From the NCBI GenBank assembly GCA_029582165.1, contig CM055875.1:25189144-25253143 (forward strand): a stretch of 64,000 bases of DNA, read 5' to 3'. The notes under the pieces were generated by a model. It made no database searches and had not been told where the DNA came from. It worked only from the letters and a program-made list of their open reading frames with translations. This document shows, piece by piece, positions 12,501 through 23,955 of the stretch (within the stretch, counting starts at the first letter, position 1; each line of letters starts with the position of its first letter). Both the position numbers and the translations under genes were made by a program. The DNA is from Portulaca oleracea (lineage: Eukaryota; Streptophyta; Magnoliopsida; Caryophyllales; Portulacaceae).

Positions 12501-13180
12501 GATGGATGAAGGTGGATGAAAATGGATGAAGGTACATGATGAATGAAACAGCCGAATCTACAATTATATAGCCATTAAGAGCAGTCGAAATGACAAAAAC
12601 GTCATAAACAGAGTAAACATGGTCCGTGTCATATCAACACGGGTTGTGTTTATGGTTTCTGGGGAAATTGAGCTCTCTGGAGGCCAACACAGACTGTGTT
12701 GGTGGCAACACGGGCCGTGTTGGTTCTGGAATTTTCTAGGTCATCTTGTTTTGGCCATATCTCCTTCGTCCCAAGTCTGATTGACTTGGTTCTTGACTTT
12801 TCGGAAATCTCTAGGAGTCTACTTTTCATTCGCATAAGTCTCAAATTCATATCATACATGTGGAAAAGATGGTGACCAAAAGAGTGGACATATATCTGTT
12901 TTCGCACACGTTTTGTTATCTTACTCATAACTCCTTCATCTCAACTCGGAATTAACCTTATAACATATCGTCGGAAAGCTCTTTCAATGATGAATCAAGA
13001 AATGTATGAGAACTTTGAATTTTATATCATTAATCTGCACAAATTTAAGAAAATACAAAGAACTCAGTTAAGATGGCGAAATAAGATCATAAAAGATCAA
13101 TTAAGCACATTAATTCCCAAATTTTACTATCAAAATGCAACAAAAACTAAGTCAATATGTGCCCTCGTCACGGTACTTGT
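12501..13180 (-). mobile_element. Gypsy-type U3/promoter segment
   Basis: Has a minus-strand TATATAA box at 12564-12570. Upstream on that strand (12615-12723) are four palindromes of the CAACACGGGCCGTGTTGG type, the same core as in the adjacent solo LTR. The segment abuts the broken 3' end of the gypsy pol at about 13180, where a 3' LTR would be expected, so it probably replaced or truncated it. Confidence 0.5.
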
Positions 13181-13229
13181 TGATTTGGGACTTGTAGAGC
13201 TCGTTTGTCCTCTCGATCTTCTCCCGGAT

Positions 13230-14194
13230 CTAGCGATGAAGCTTTTGAATCTCGACGACCTTCTCGCTTGCCTCAAAACTCGCTCTTGCCTCCAAAGGTA
13301 GAGGAAGGAGATCGATGGGAGTTAAAGGATTCACCTCGTAGCAAGTTTCGAAAGGCGAGCGACCCGTGGCGAATGAAGGAGCCCGGTTGTACACGAACTC
13401 GGCATGACAAAGCTTAGCATCCCAATCTCGTAGACTCTTGCTCACAAGACCCCAAACCAAGGTAGTGAGGGTCTTGTTGGTCACCTCGGTTTGACCATCC
13501 GTTTGAGGGTGGTGCGATGTGCTGAAAAGGAGCTTCATTCCAAGGAGTTTCCATAGGGACCTCCAAAAATGATCATGAACTTTGTATCACAATCTGAAAC
13601 AATGGTCATTGGAACACCGTGTAACTTCACTATCTCCCGGAAGAAGAGATTAGCGATGTGGGTGGCGTCGTCGGTTTTCTCACAAGCGACGAAGTGCGAC
13701 ATCTTGGAGAAACGGTCCATAACGACGAGGATTGCATCCTTGCCACGCACAGTTTAGGGAAGAGCCACGATAAAATCCATGCTCAAATCTTCCGATGGGC
13801 CATTCGGAACGGGAAGAGGAGTATAAAGCCCTTGGTGAAACTGGCTTTTGGCATGATGGCACGTAACACACTTGGAGATCACATCGTGTACGTCTCCCCC
13901 CATTCTTGGCCAATAAAAGTGCTCCTTTAGCATGTCGAGGGTCTTGTTGATGCCGAAATGACCGGCAAGACCACCCCCATGAACCTTAAGCACTAGAAGT
14001 TTCCTCAACGAGCATTTTGGGACACACAACTTGTTACCCTTAAAGAGAAATCCATCTTGTAGCAAATAGAGTCCATCACCACCATCGAGGTGTGATTTGA
14101 AGTCATCATCCTTCTTATAGAACTCCTTCAAGTGTTGAAATGCAAGGACCCTTGCCTCAACCACAAAAAGAAGGGAATGTCTCCTAGAGAGTGC
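13230..14194 (-). pseudogene. Ty3/gypsy integrase, broken
   Basis: C-terminal pol of the gypsy element. Reading from 14194 down: HSLLFVVEARVLAFQHLKEF, then the zinc-binding HHCC region (H in VHGGGLAGH, C in CVTCHHAK) and LSMDFIVALP with the first catalytic Asp. An in-frame stop at about 13751-13753 follows, then [10 protein letters not shown] and IVSDCDTKF with the second Asp. A frameshift near 13540-13560 precedes HHPQTDGQTEVTNKTL, which holds the catalytic Glu, and NRAPSFATGRSPF. The chromodomain or GPY/F end, PPT and 3' LTR are absent. Removing the solo LTR at 14200 joins it to NVVADALSRR, the usual RNase H-integrase linker. Confidence 0.88.
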
Positions 14195-14199
14195 ATCGG

Positions 14200-17100
14200 T
14201 GTAATAACCCGAAGAAAATCCTTCGCTTTATACGTATTAATTAGTTTAATTGATCAAGGTTAATAATGAACACGAATAATTACAAGCCCGTGTTTTTTTT
14301 CCCTAACTCAGTGTATGTTTTGCAGGACTTGAACAGTGCAACGATCATCAACGATTCAATTTAATTTTCTTTTCTTGGGAAAAAAATAAAATCGCTATCG
14401 ATAATTTTTACGGTGATCCTGATCGTACATGAATTCTTTTACCGAGACCGATGTACTGGGTCTTTCTTTATCCGAATTAATTTAGGATTATAAGTATGAG
14501 AAATTTCGTGGAGGTGCATGAGTATATTTATTTGGGTTACCAATAGTATTTTTTATGGTTTAATAAATTTAAGCAATTTGGGAATTAGGGAGATATAAGT
14601 ATAAGAGGGAGGAATCAAAATTAATGGAATTAACTCTTTTGGGCCTTATTCCAGCCGGCCAAGGGGAAAAGAAGAGGGCTTTTGGGCCTCTTGTCATTAT
14701 ATAATTGCAAGACTTATTTTAATCTACTCATTGGTATTTGATTCATTTCACTCCCTCTCACTCTTTCTCCCTCTCTTGCCCAACCACCAGCCGTGCCCTC
14801 CCCTACTGCCGCCTCTGCTGCCACCAGCTAGCCGCCGGCGGCGCATTTTCCGACCACCCTCTGGCCGCCCGTCGCTCCATCACACCACCACCATCTCATC
14901 TCTTCTTCTTCCTCCCATTCTCAAGTGGTAATCCCTCCATTTCTCTCTCTTCTTTTAAGGATGAGTCAAGTGATATTCTAAGTTTTTCCTCTTGTATATT
15001 ATCATGTTTTTCCAGAAATAAATCAAGAATCTTAAAGTCTTCAAGTGGAGATTTCTAGGAGCTAAGAAAATCAAGTTGGAGTTTGGGTAAGTTGTGATAA
15101 GTGATAACCATGTGTTTTTTATCATTAAATGAGTATGGATGGTGATGGATTGTCGCATACATGTGGTTTAGGATGTTTAATCCTGTATGAAAGTGTGAGT
15201 TTATGGATTAAATACAAGTGCATGTGTTTAAAATGAGATTTATGTTAGCAAAAAGATGATCTTTGTGACTTTTAATGTTGAAATTGTCAAGTATAGCATG
15301 ATATGTATTGAATTGGGCTTTGCATGTGTAAGATGTGACCAAGGGCATAGCTTTTCTTCATGTTGTTAGTTCTGGAAGTTGTTATTGGTGATGGAAGGAT
15401 AGGATTTTAGAAGTGCTTGAGTTAAATCATCATGACATTAATCAAGCATGCAAGTGGTTTTTATTGAGTGTTTTGCAATCTGATTGGTGAGTGGATTTTC
15501 CAGAAAATGAGGAATGTGATTTTGGGCTATGTTATGGCATGAATAGGTAGAGTAAAGTGTTAGCTAACACCCAGTTTTTGAATCTCGGGATTTCGATGTG
15601 TATAACTTGAGTTATGACCAAAACCGTAAAGTGTTGCAATTGCATACGTCTCCAAAGGTCAGTACCTAAATGCATGTTGTTCGTCTATTTAGAAACCTTT
15701 TTGATTCAAAAATGTTGTTGTTCAACATGAAAGTTTTAGATCATTCCTTTAGCTTTCCAGAATGGTAAAGTTTGTAACTATCGGATGTCGGGAATGAAAG
15801 TTATGAGTCTTCCAATATTGGGCCATAATCTGAGTTACCCCAGAAAATCAGTTTCATGATATGATGTTCATGGCTAAATTCTGACCCTTTTCCTTGTCCA
15901 AATCAATTGGTGGTCTAAATGAAAGTTGTAGGGGACACTTTGGGCTTTCCAGAAAGTTGTGGTATACGTTCATAGAATACCGGGAGAGAGAGTTATGGGC
16001 TTTTATGTGAGAGGCAAAAGTCTGAGTTTTCCAGGAAATGTTTGTGGATGCTTCTGTTCTGGGCTGAAATTCGCCCCTTTCCCATGCTCAAAACAACTTG
16101 GTGTTAAAATGAAAGTTAAAGTATGTATTACAAGCTTTCCATAGACAGCTTACCCCTTCCGAACCGATAAGTAGAGCTTGCGTTACGATTTTTCGAATAA
16201 TTGAAGTTTAAATGGTTATTATGTTGGGAAGCTTGTAAATATGTTGGTTTTTACCCTCCTTAGCCACATTTTTAGCCTTCATGGAAACCTGGCTAATATA
16301 GGATAATTATCCACCATCCGGATCTCCCGCGCGATCGGTCTGGGTATGCGCATACGGAGGCTTAGCCGATGATCGCAAGTAGGGGACCTGCAGGATAATA
16401 ACATGGTAACTAAGTTTTAAGTAACTAAGTACTTCAAGGACTTAAGTTAAGGGTTTATGTCTTATAGGACTTGTTTATGGTTTTTAAGTATATTTTACAA
16501 CATGTTATAAGTCACACTTTATGATTGGTTTGAAGTAACAGTTATGCTATATGTTGGGTATACGTTTTAACTCATGTTTTATGACATAATTTACTTGTCG
16601 CTTTCTAAGTCATGTGTTCCATGTACGGTTTGTGTCACGCATTAAGTGGTAGGATATATCAAGTTGTATGAACCTTAAGTTTTCCAAATTACTAGGATCG
16701 AGGTAAAGCTATTTCAGTTACTTACCAAGGATTATAAGTTTTGTTTTGTGAAAGTTAAAGTCATGTTTATGGAAAGGTTTTATGTGTGTGCCTATGTCAA
16801 TTCATGCATGATTTAAGTTGTTTTCGAACAAGTTTGTTGTTACTCAGTTACCTTTAAAAGGAAGAACTCATAAGTATTTTTGTTTAAGTTGTGATTTAAG
16901 TACAGGTTCAGTTATATTTCTTCATGTTCAGGTTAAGTTATGGTCAAGCTCTGTAAGTTATGCTACTCTTATTGTTAAACTATTATTTCATAGCTCTTAA
17001 TGATTTTGGAACTGCGCTAAAGAACTATAACGAATTACAAAAAAATTCTTACATGTTAGGGGTATACGTACTGAGTTTAACTCACTTTTCGAAGTTTTAT

Positions 17101-17467
17101 GTTTTCGTTTTAGGACTATCGGCAAAGGAGAATGGAAAAGCCCCGGCAGGACGAAACCCCAGAGCACCCTAAGGAATATGAAGGTGGTTAGAGGCTATCC
17201 ATGAAGGATTTGAAAGAAATTGTGATTTAATGGCTTGCATAATTTCTTTTGGGTTGTTTTATGTTGTTTTGAGGTGGGTCAAGTTAAGTTAGGCTGATGA
17301 TGCATTGTTGAAGTTGATTTATGGTTGATTGCTTTTGCTTGGTTTAGTCTTAGCCTTGTCCACCTCTGTGGACGGCGGTAATTCTCTCAGGTGTTTATCC
17401 GCTGATAATCATTGGGTTAGGTGAATCATTAGCTTAATCTAGTGGTTGGTAACCTGGGGGTGTTACA
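14200..17467 (+). mobile_element. Solo LTR, 3.27 kb, Tekay/Del-like
   Basis: Ends are TGTAATAACCC and GGGGTGTTACA (TG...CA, inverted). A perfect 5-bp duplication ATCGG lies at 14195-14199 and 17468-17472. There is no gag-pol inside. A TATA-like box is at about 14697-14702, followed by a pyrimidine-rich start region (CACTCCCTCTCACTC) at 14749-14780. Length and layout match the very long LTRs of the Tekay/Del chromovirus clade (from memory). The recombination that left a single LTR removed the internal region. It interrupts the gypsy pol between RNase H and integrase. Confidence 0.82.
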
Positions 17468-17472
17468 ATCGG

Positions 17473-18010
17473 CAACCACGTTAATACTCCCCTTCTTGTG
17501 TTTTGCCACAAAATTAAAACTTTGAAGAAACTCAACCCAATTGGCATGACGAGAACTAAGCTTGTGTTGTCCATTCAAATATTTGAGAGCTTCGTGATCC
17601 GATTGAAGGACAAACTAGCTAAGCCTCAAATAGTGTGACCAATGATCGAGTGCTCGCACGAGAGTGTAAAATTCCTGGTCATAAGTAGAATAATTCCTCC
17701 TCGATCCACAGAGCTTCTCACTGAAATAAGCAATAGGGTGTTGGTTTTGCATCAAAACGGCTCCAATGCCTACCCCGCTAGCATCGCAATCCACCTCGAA
17801 GACTTGTGTGAAGTCCGGGAGAGCAAGTACCGGAGCCTCACATAGTCAAGCCTTAAGCTTCTCAAATGCCCCTTGGGCTGCTCGGGTCCACTCAAAGGCG
17901 CCCTTTTTCATACACTCGGTAATAGGGGCGGTAACGGTACTAAAGCCCTTGATGAATCGTCGATTGAATGAAGCAAGGCCGTGGAAAGTCCTTACCTCCG
18001 TGATAGTAGA
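17473..18010 (-). pseudogene. Ty3/gypsy RNase H region, broken
   Basis: Read from 18010 down: TITEVRTFHGLASFNRRFIK and FSTVTAPITECMKKGAFEWT (RT thumb), then an in-frame TGA after KLKA, then [28 protein letters not shown] and [10 protein letters not shown], the RNase H core with its first Asp. It runs to NVVAD at the solo LTR junction. This frame follows RT directly once the ~210 bp insert at 18011-18228 is removed. Confidence 0.85.
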
Positions 18011-18228
18011 GGGAGAGGTAGCCTGTGTTAGATGCTCTAGTTAGGTAAATATTTGTTAATACTCTGCCATCTTCCTGTTTGCAGGCGAGGCTCCAAGCTA
18101 AACAACGTATTAGGAGGGACAAAAGACATCAGTATAAAGGTTTTGGATTCTTTTATGTGGTATTCTCTTCCTTCTGTTATACACATGACCTTCTCTTGCC
18201 TTTTCACACCTAAAATGAAAACAATGAT
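18011..18228. other. Insertion of unknown origin inside RT
   Basis: RT reads AIRSWPSP up to about 18229 and resumes TITEVRTFHG at 18010, so about 210 bp are inserted. The edges GGGAGAGGT (18011-18019) and GGGTGAGGG (18229-18237) could be an imperfect 9-bp duplication. I see no inverted ends. The insert carries stops and a CTGTTTGCAG tract that looks like a splice acceptor. I do not recognise it. Confidence 0.5.
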
Positions 18229-19986
18229 GGGTGAGGGCCAAGAGCGAATGGCCTCCACTTTCGAGGGGTCCATAAAAATACCCTTATCAGAAACAATATA
18301 CCCAAGAAAGGTGATTTGGGGACTGCAAAATTTGCACTTCTCCAGTTTGCCGAAAAATTGTTGTTGCCGCAAAACCTCGGACACCAACTCCAAATGCGTA
18401 ATATTCTCCGCTTCACTCCTCGAATATACCAAGATATCATCAAAATATACCACTACAAATTTGCCGATAAAAGGCCTCAACACCTCGTTCATAAGACGCA
18501 TGAATGTGCTCGGGACGTTGGAGAGCCCGAATGGCATGACGAGCCACTCATATAATCCTCCTTTCGTCTTGAATGTCGTCTTCCATTCATCTTCTTCCTT
18601 CATGCGGATCTGATGGTAACCACTCCGAAGGTCAATTTTGGATAAAATACAAGAGTCGTGCAACTCATCGAGCCTCGGTATGGGATACCGATACTTAATT
18701 GTAATGTTGTTGATGGCACGACTCTCGACACACATCCGGAAGGTACCATCCTTCTTCAGAACCAGGAGGGCCGGGATGGAACAAGGGCTCATGCTCTCTC
18801 GAACATAGCCTCGAGAAATAAGTTCGTCTACTTGCCGTTGCAACTCCTTAGTTTCCTGTGGGTTGCACCGATATGTCGCCTTTTTGGGGAGTGGAGCTCT
18901 GGGAATAAGGTCGATTTGATGCTTGATGCCCCGAATAAGAGGTAGACCCGGTGGAAGATCTTCGGGGAACACATCGTGGAATTTGGCAAGAAGAGGGGCA
19001 ACGAGAGGGTGCTTGGGTGTCACTACCTCACTTGTGTTTACCTCTAAGAGGAGTAAGGCAAAAACGATCTTCCCCTTACTTAGGGCTCGCTCTACCCGTG
19101 TTTCGCTCAAGTGTTTATGCTCCTCAATTCCCACCCCAGATTTAGGAGGTAAAATTTCATGTGGTGCTTGTTGAAGAAGCTTAACCCTCTTGCCCTTATG
19201 GGTGAAAGTGTAGGTATTTTTCAACCCGTTATGAACAGTTCGCTCGTCAAATTTCCACGGTCGACCCAACTATATATGGCATGCGCTCATGGGAACAACA
19301 TCACAAACAACAAAATCTTCGTAGTTAGTGTCAACAAATAAATTCACTAAGACTCGATTGGTTACCTTAATGCCATCTTGGTCGTTGAGCCATTTGAGCG
19401 AATAAGGAAGAGGATGAGGCAATAATGATAATCCGAGTTTTTCAACCATATACGTCGAGGCAATGTCGGTACAACTTCCTCCATCAATAATAAGTTCACA
19501 AACCTTGCCCCCGACGAAACACCGAGATTGAAAAATCATCTCCCGTTGAGCCTTGTCAAGAGGGGTCTCATGAGTGTGTAAAACTCGCCTCAAGACAAGA
19601 GCGTCACCTTGCACACGCGACACAGGGGCGACATCCTCATCTTCACTAGTGACCGCATCCTCAACAATCACTTCGGAATCATCCCGGGCTACTTGTAGTT
19701 CCTCATCAATATCCTGAACCTCCTTGAGAGTCAAGGTCCGTCGGTTCGGACAATCCGCCTGATAGTGACCATATCCATGGCATTTGAAACATTTTCTTCC
19801 CTCCATACGCCGAGTAGGATCCATAGGAGATGCCACAACAAGTCCCTTCCCCATGTTGGTACAAGGTGTTGAAGGAAACTTGGGTGTCTCACTAGATTCG
19901 GGAGTACCCAATTGAGGAGGGGGCCAGCTTGATGGTGGAAAGTAGGCGCGCGACACCGGTTTGGAAATAGCCTTCTCTTTCCTCCG
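18229..19986 (-). pseudogene. Ty3/gypsy zinc knuckle, protease and reverse transcriptase, broken
   Basis: Order on the minus strand: zinc knuckle CFKCHGYGHYQADC (CX2CX4HX4C) near 19790, an acidic linker, a protease with IIDGGSCTDIAS, then RT. An in-frame TAG at about 19270-19272 separates SACHI from LGRPWKFDERTVH. RT motifs are YRCNPQETKELQRQVDELIS, RMCVESRAINN, LSKIDLRSGYHQIR (first catalytic Asp), PFGLSNVPSTFMRLMN and VVYFDDILVYS (YFDD active site). The knuckle and RT style suggest a chromovirus-like clade near CRM/Reina, but I would not fix the clade. The active-site residues are intact; nonsense changes and the insert kill the ORF. Confidence 0.9.
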
Positions 19987-20876
19987 TCACTTAACCCGAA
20001 GATCCAAACTGCACAAGTCATCCACGGAGTAGTAAGGTTGAACCTCAACTTTCTTGGCAACCGAGGAATCCAATCCATTCAAGAAACGTATCATGGTTTG
20101 CTCTTCAGGCTCTTGAAGGCCACTTTTGATGAGGAGTTGTTCGAACTCCGAGATATAATCACTGACAGATCGTTTGCCCTGGGTGAGAGCGTATGGTTTC
20201 CTCAAGACGTCTTGCTTGTAGGTGTGGGGCAAGAAACGATGATTCATCACTTGTTTGAGCCGTGTCCAAGTAGAAATCCTTGCCTTTCCTTCACGAGCCC
20301 GTTGTGCCTTCATGTTCTCAAACCAAAGCGAAGCGGCTTTGGTGAGTTTCAAACTCGCAACCTTATACGCCATCTCATCATCGTAGTCCTTGGTCTCAAA
20401 GATCCTATCCATCAATTGGACCCATTGATCGATGTAGTCATCCGAATCATTGGAACCATTGAACTCGGGAATGTCGATCTTGATGTCTTGGAAATCGTCG
20501 CGAGGAGGCCTGGGACGCATCTCCCGACGAGGACGACGTCGAGGGGAGCTTCTATCATCGTCACTCAACTCAAAGGTAGGAGGAGGACGGATAGGGCTTT
20601 GGGCAGGCCTTTGTCATTCGACTCGTGGTTGACGTTAACGCTCTCGAGTGAGATCGTTCATTTGCGCCATAAGGGTCTCAAGGGCGTGCTCAATGGTGGA
20701 GAATCGGTTTCGAAGGTTGGGAGTCGATTCTCGACAGCTAGGACTTGAGGGCTACTCCCATGGCTTGGTGACTCCCGATTGGAGCTAACTTCTTCGTCTA
20801 TATCGAGAGAAAAGGTGAACGACAGTTTGTGTTTGGGGTAATTTGAGGAGTTTGGGGTTCTTCGTATTTTTTTCAC
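19987..20876 (-). pseudogene. Ty3/gypsy gag (capsid region), broken
   Basis: On the minus strand the N-terminal part (EVSSNRESPSHGSSPQ) is in another frame from the capsid part starting MSDDDRSSPRRRPRREMRPR at 20568. Capsid motifs are IDIPEFNGSNDSDDYIDQWV, KAASLWFENM, TWTRLKQVMNHRFLPHTY and SVSDYISEFEQLL, as in the retrotransposon gag family. It ends at a TGA after DLRVK, with the zinc-knuckle frame resuming below 19986. The N-terminus is related to the gag-like ORF at 32704-33705. Confidence 0.85.
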
Positions 20877-21101
20877 TCAGACATTTCATCGAACACCTTA
20901 CGGACACTAATTTCTAACTTCTTCTCAAAGCTTCAAATGACTTCAAATCTAACAAATACAAACACAATACAATATTTTCCAACACACTTTGATAGCACAA
21001 GACATGGGGAACACCAATAGTTGCATACAACACAAAAAACCCAACACTAGAACACTACACTAGCAAGAACAATGAACAAACTCAAGCTAAATGAAAATCG
21101 A

Positions 21102-21114
21102 GGCTCTGATACCA
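21102..21114 (-). other. Primer binding site of the minus-strand gypsy element
   Basis: On the minus strand TGGTATCAGAGCC, complementary to the 3' end of initiator tRNA-Met, the usual primer for many plant LTR elements. It begins two bases from the LTR end (TGGAGCG, 21117, plus orientation). Confidence 0.85.
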
Positions 21115-21116
21115 AA

Positions 21117-21840
21117 TGGAGCGTTACCGTCTTGGTGGGATGATCGATGCTTGAGTTTTCGATAGAAATTCAAATGAAACAAAGCTTGGGCACCATAGGG
21201 TTTGCATATGACCTTGGCAAGGAAAGTCAACAACCTTGGCCTAACATTCCATCATGATTAAATAGGATAAAACCACCATTAACCACTAAAGAAATGACTT
21301 GAACACCACTAAAGATTAAATGGATAAAGTAACAAGATTTGAGGAAGAAGAGGCTCAGAGAGCTCTCTTAGAATTTCATTTCAATACCAATGTGTTCTGC
21401 GTAGGAAAACGAAGCCAACAAGTATTTATACAAAATTGTCAAAGCCAAAACACAGTCGTTTTGCGTACAAAAAATTCAGCAGAAAGGCAAACGACGCGGG
21501 CGCAATAGGCAGGCCGCGGGCGTGACAAAGTTCTGGCCGACTTCTGTCTTGGGCTCAAAACTGGGAAAGTAAGGTGTAGCAGGTACGACAGGTTCGTCGC
21601 GGGCGCGAAGTCGTCCCGCCCGAGCCCTGCTTTGAGTGCGACCATCTGGGACAGTAGAGCGGCGCGGGCGCGACTGGTGCTTGTCGCAGGCGCGACTACG
21701 ATCTGCCGAGGCGTGACAGTCTGGGGCAGCACGCTATAGCGGGCGCCACCAAGCTGGGGCAGTGTGGTTCCTCGAGCGAGACAGAATGGTTCTCGGGCGC
21801 GACCATGATCTGTCCAAAACTGCCTGTGCTTGCTTTTTGG
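21117..21840 (-). mobile_element. 5' LTR of the minus-strand gypsy element
   Basis: Starts TGGAGCG next to the PBS (the LTR 3' terminus on the minus strand). 21208-21558 matches the fragment at 9866-10203, and the first 300 bases resemble the LTR at 31378-32463. The TATA box is TATAAATA on the minus strand at 21423-21430. Upstream on that strand (21494-21800) are many GTCGCGCCCGCGC-type palindromes. The outer end is not defined, so 21840 is approximate. Confidence 0.7.
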
Positions 21841-22690
21841 TTCCAAAATTAACCCGAACCCCGTCACCACATGGTTAAACAACTCAGGATGGTCCGGCAC
21901 GGTCCCGGGGCCTCGGGGGTCAGGGCAGAAGCGGGCCTCCTTAGAAGACCTCGGTTCCCTTCCAATGGATGGCCGAGACTTTCCTTGTGTTTCCGGGTTT
22001 CACCAGGAATTGTACCTCTAGATTCACTATGGTTGAGGCGGCTCGCTTGGCAAAGGTCATGAGAGTCGAGAAAGGAACCCGAGACTCTTCAACATCAGTA
22101 GCAAATAATAGAGACAGAATCTTAAAATACTCAATAAAATAACCAAAGTCTTCAAAAAAATAGCAAAAGTGATGCAATCGATTGATAGTAGGTAAAGGAA
22201 ATAAGCTTAGCACTAAGACCTAGGATAATCTTCTGCAAAATCTCCTCAAATTTAGCTAAAATCTAGAAAAAAGTTGCTGAAAATGTCTCATTAATCTATT
22301 TATACAAGGGTTCAAAACTAGCCAAAACGCAACCATTTTGGGCTAAAAATCCATAAAGCAGTGTCGTCGCGGGTGTGACGGTGGAGGTCAGGGGCGTCAC
22401 AGGCAACTTTGTCGCGGGTGTCACAGGCACCGTCGCGGGTGGCACGGTGTTTAGGCCCATTCTTTGTTCTTTTGACTCCTTGGGCTTGATCTTTTGACCC
22501 GATTCCTTGTTATTTTCATCGCTTTTACTTGGCTTTTAGTTCTTTTGTAGGTTTTTCGCGTACAAGGGGTAAAACAACGCAAATGAGCTTTTTAAGGGCT
22601 TTTTAGGGTATTCCTGAGGATTTCTCGAGCCAAGTCGAGCCGAGAAGCGAAGCGGAGACGACCCGGGAACCTTTTCCCTCACAATTGAAG
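21841..22690 (-). mobile_element. Second gypsy-type LTR/promoter piece
   Basis: Has its own minus-strand TATA (TATAAATA, 22307-22314), 50-150 bp downstream of a cluster of GTCGCGGGTGTGACG palindromes at 22363-22450. This repeats the layout of the LTR at 21117 with diverged sequence. No coding region. Confidence 0.5.
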
Positions 22691-23955
22691 CAAAACAGGA
22701 TCATAGCACCCGCTACAAACTTTGTAGCAGGCGCTACACCCATAGAAGTAAGGAAGGGAGGGGGCTAGGAGAACGTGCCAGGCGCTACACCGAGGTGACA
22801 CCTGCTACAGCTGAGTTTCCCAGAATGGTCGAGCCCGTGACCAGTTCTGTAACGCCCGCTACGCCGCGCTAAATTAGAATCGCCTTGGAAGACTTTGATC
22901 GATCGCACTTACGACGTTGGCCGTCACACGCGCAACGAGCCTACTTTACGCGTTTTACTGTGGCTCAAAACGGTTGCATTTTACGTAACTCCCATGCTTT
23001 GTATATAAACCTTGAATGACGTTTTAGCTGCAGGAGGCTGGTGGGAACCAGTAGATACCTAGTAGATTGGAGATTATCATTGTTCTATTAGTGAGTAATT
23101 AGGAATTTATAGTGAGGATTTCATCTTGTTGTGGATTGTAATCAAGATTTGAAGATTCAACAATTAAGAGATTGTCTTGGATCCTCATTTCCGTTTTTAT
23201 TCGCTTATTTATTTCATCATTTGATAAGTATCTTTTTCTTTTAAATTCTACTTTCCTTTGTCATTTGCTTTAATTACTTATTAATGTTTTGTTGTTTGGT
23301 GACTTTGCTTTGATTGCCTTTGTGATTGCTTTGCTTTGTAATTGCTTTCTTGCTTTTAGAAATCATGATTTGGTTTGGGATTGATGTTGTTAGCTTAGTC
23401 TTAGTTATGATTAGTGGCTAGAAACCCTATGGGTTAGGGGTGATTAGGGGTGTTGATAGGTGATTACGAGGTAGGTTAGCAATTTAGGGAGTAATTAGGT
23501 AGGAAATCAATTACTCACCCTAGTCCTTCCTTCAAATGCAATTCATTCGGGTCCGAGAGCTCCCTAATGCGTAGTTCGCTTGTTAATGAAATGCTAGGTC
23601 GGGTTAGTTAGTAACTCGCTCACGAAAGTGAGGATGGGACTAACTAGGAAATTTTGTAGTTTCAACCCTCTGGGTCCGTGGTGGGCTTTGAGGTAGTGAT
23701 TCCGGACTGGGAGGCCAGTGGGTCTTTTCTAGCAGAATACCCACTTGATTTTCCTCCGTTCTTACTTCTTGGTTGCAAAACCTACTTTCTCTTGATTCTG
23801 TTGACATCCTGGAAGTCTTCGAAGCCCATTTCTTACCCTTGACTGAACCGTTGCCTGTTCGTTGCTTGATAATCTTAGTGAACCAACCAATCCTTACCTG
23901 ATTTCCCTAGCGATCTTGCCGTCCACCTCTACCTAGGATCCTTTAGCTAAGCCCC
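22691..23955 (+). mobile_element. Gypsy-type promoter and leader, plus strand
   Basis: A plus-strand TATATAAA lies at 23002-23009. The 22700-22870 region upstream carries repeated GTAGCAGGCGCTAC palindromes. Downstream is a leader with CTAGGGTTAG-rich sequence and no ORF. It runs tail-to-tail into the next, oppositely oriented segment. Confidence 0.5.

Noticed and set aside
14731..15058. Ser/Pro-rich frames in the solo LTR
   Set aside because: They fall in the pyrimidine-rich start region typical of long LTRs and have no family match.
21439..21900. 153-codon minus-strand frame in the LTR
   Set aside because: It lies in the GC-rich palindromic U3 and shows no family motif; the open frame follows from composition.
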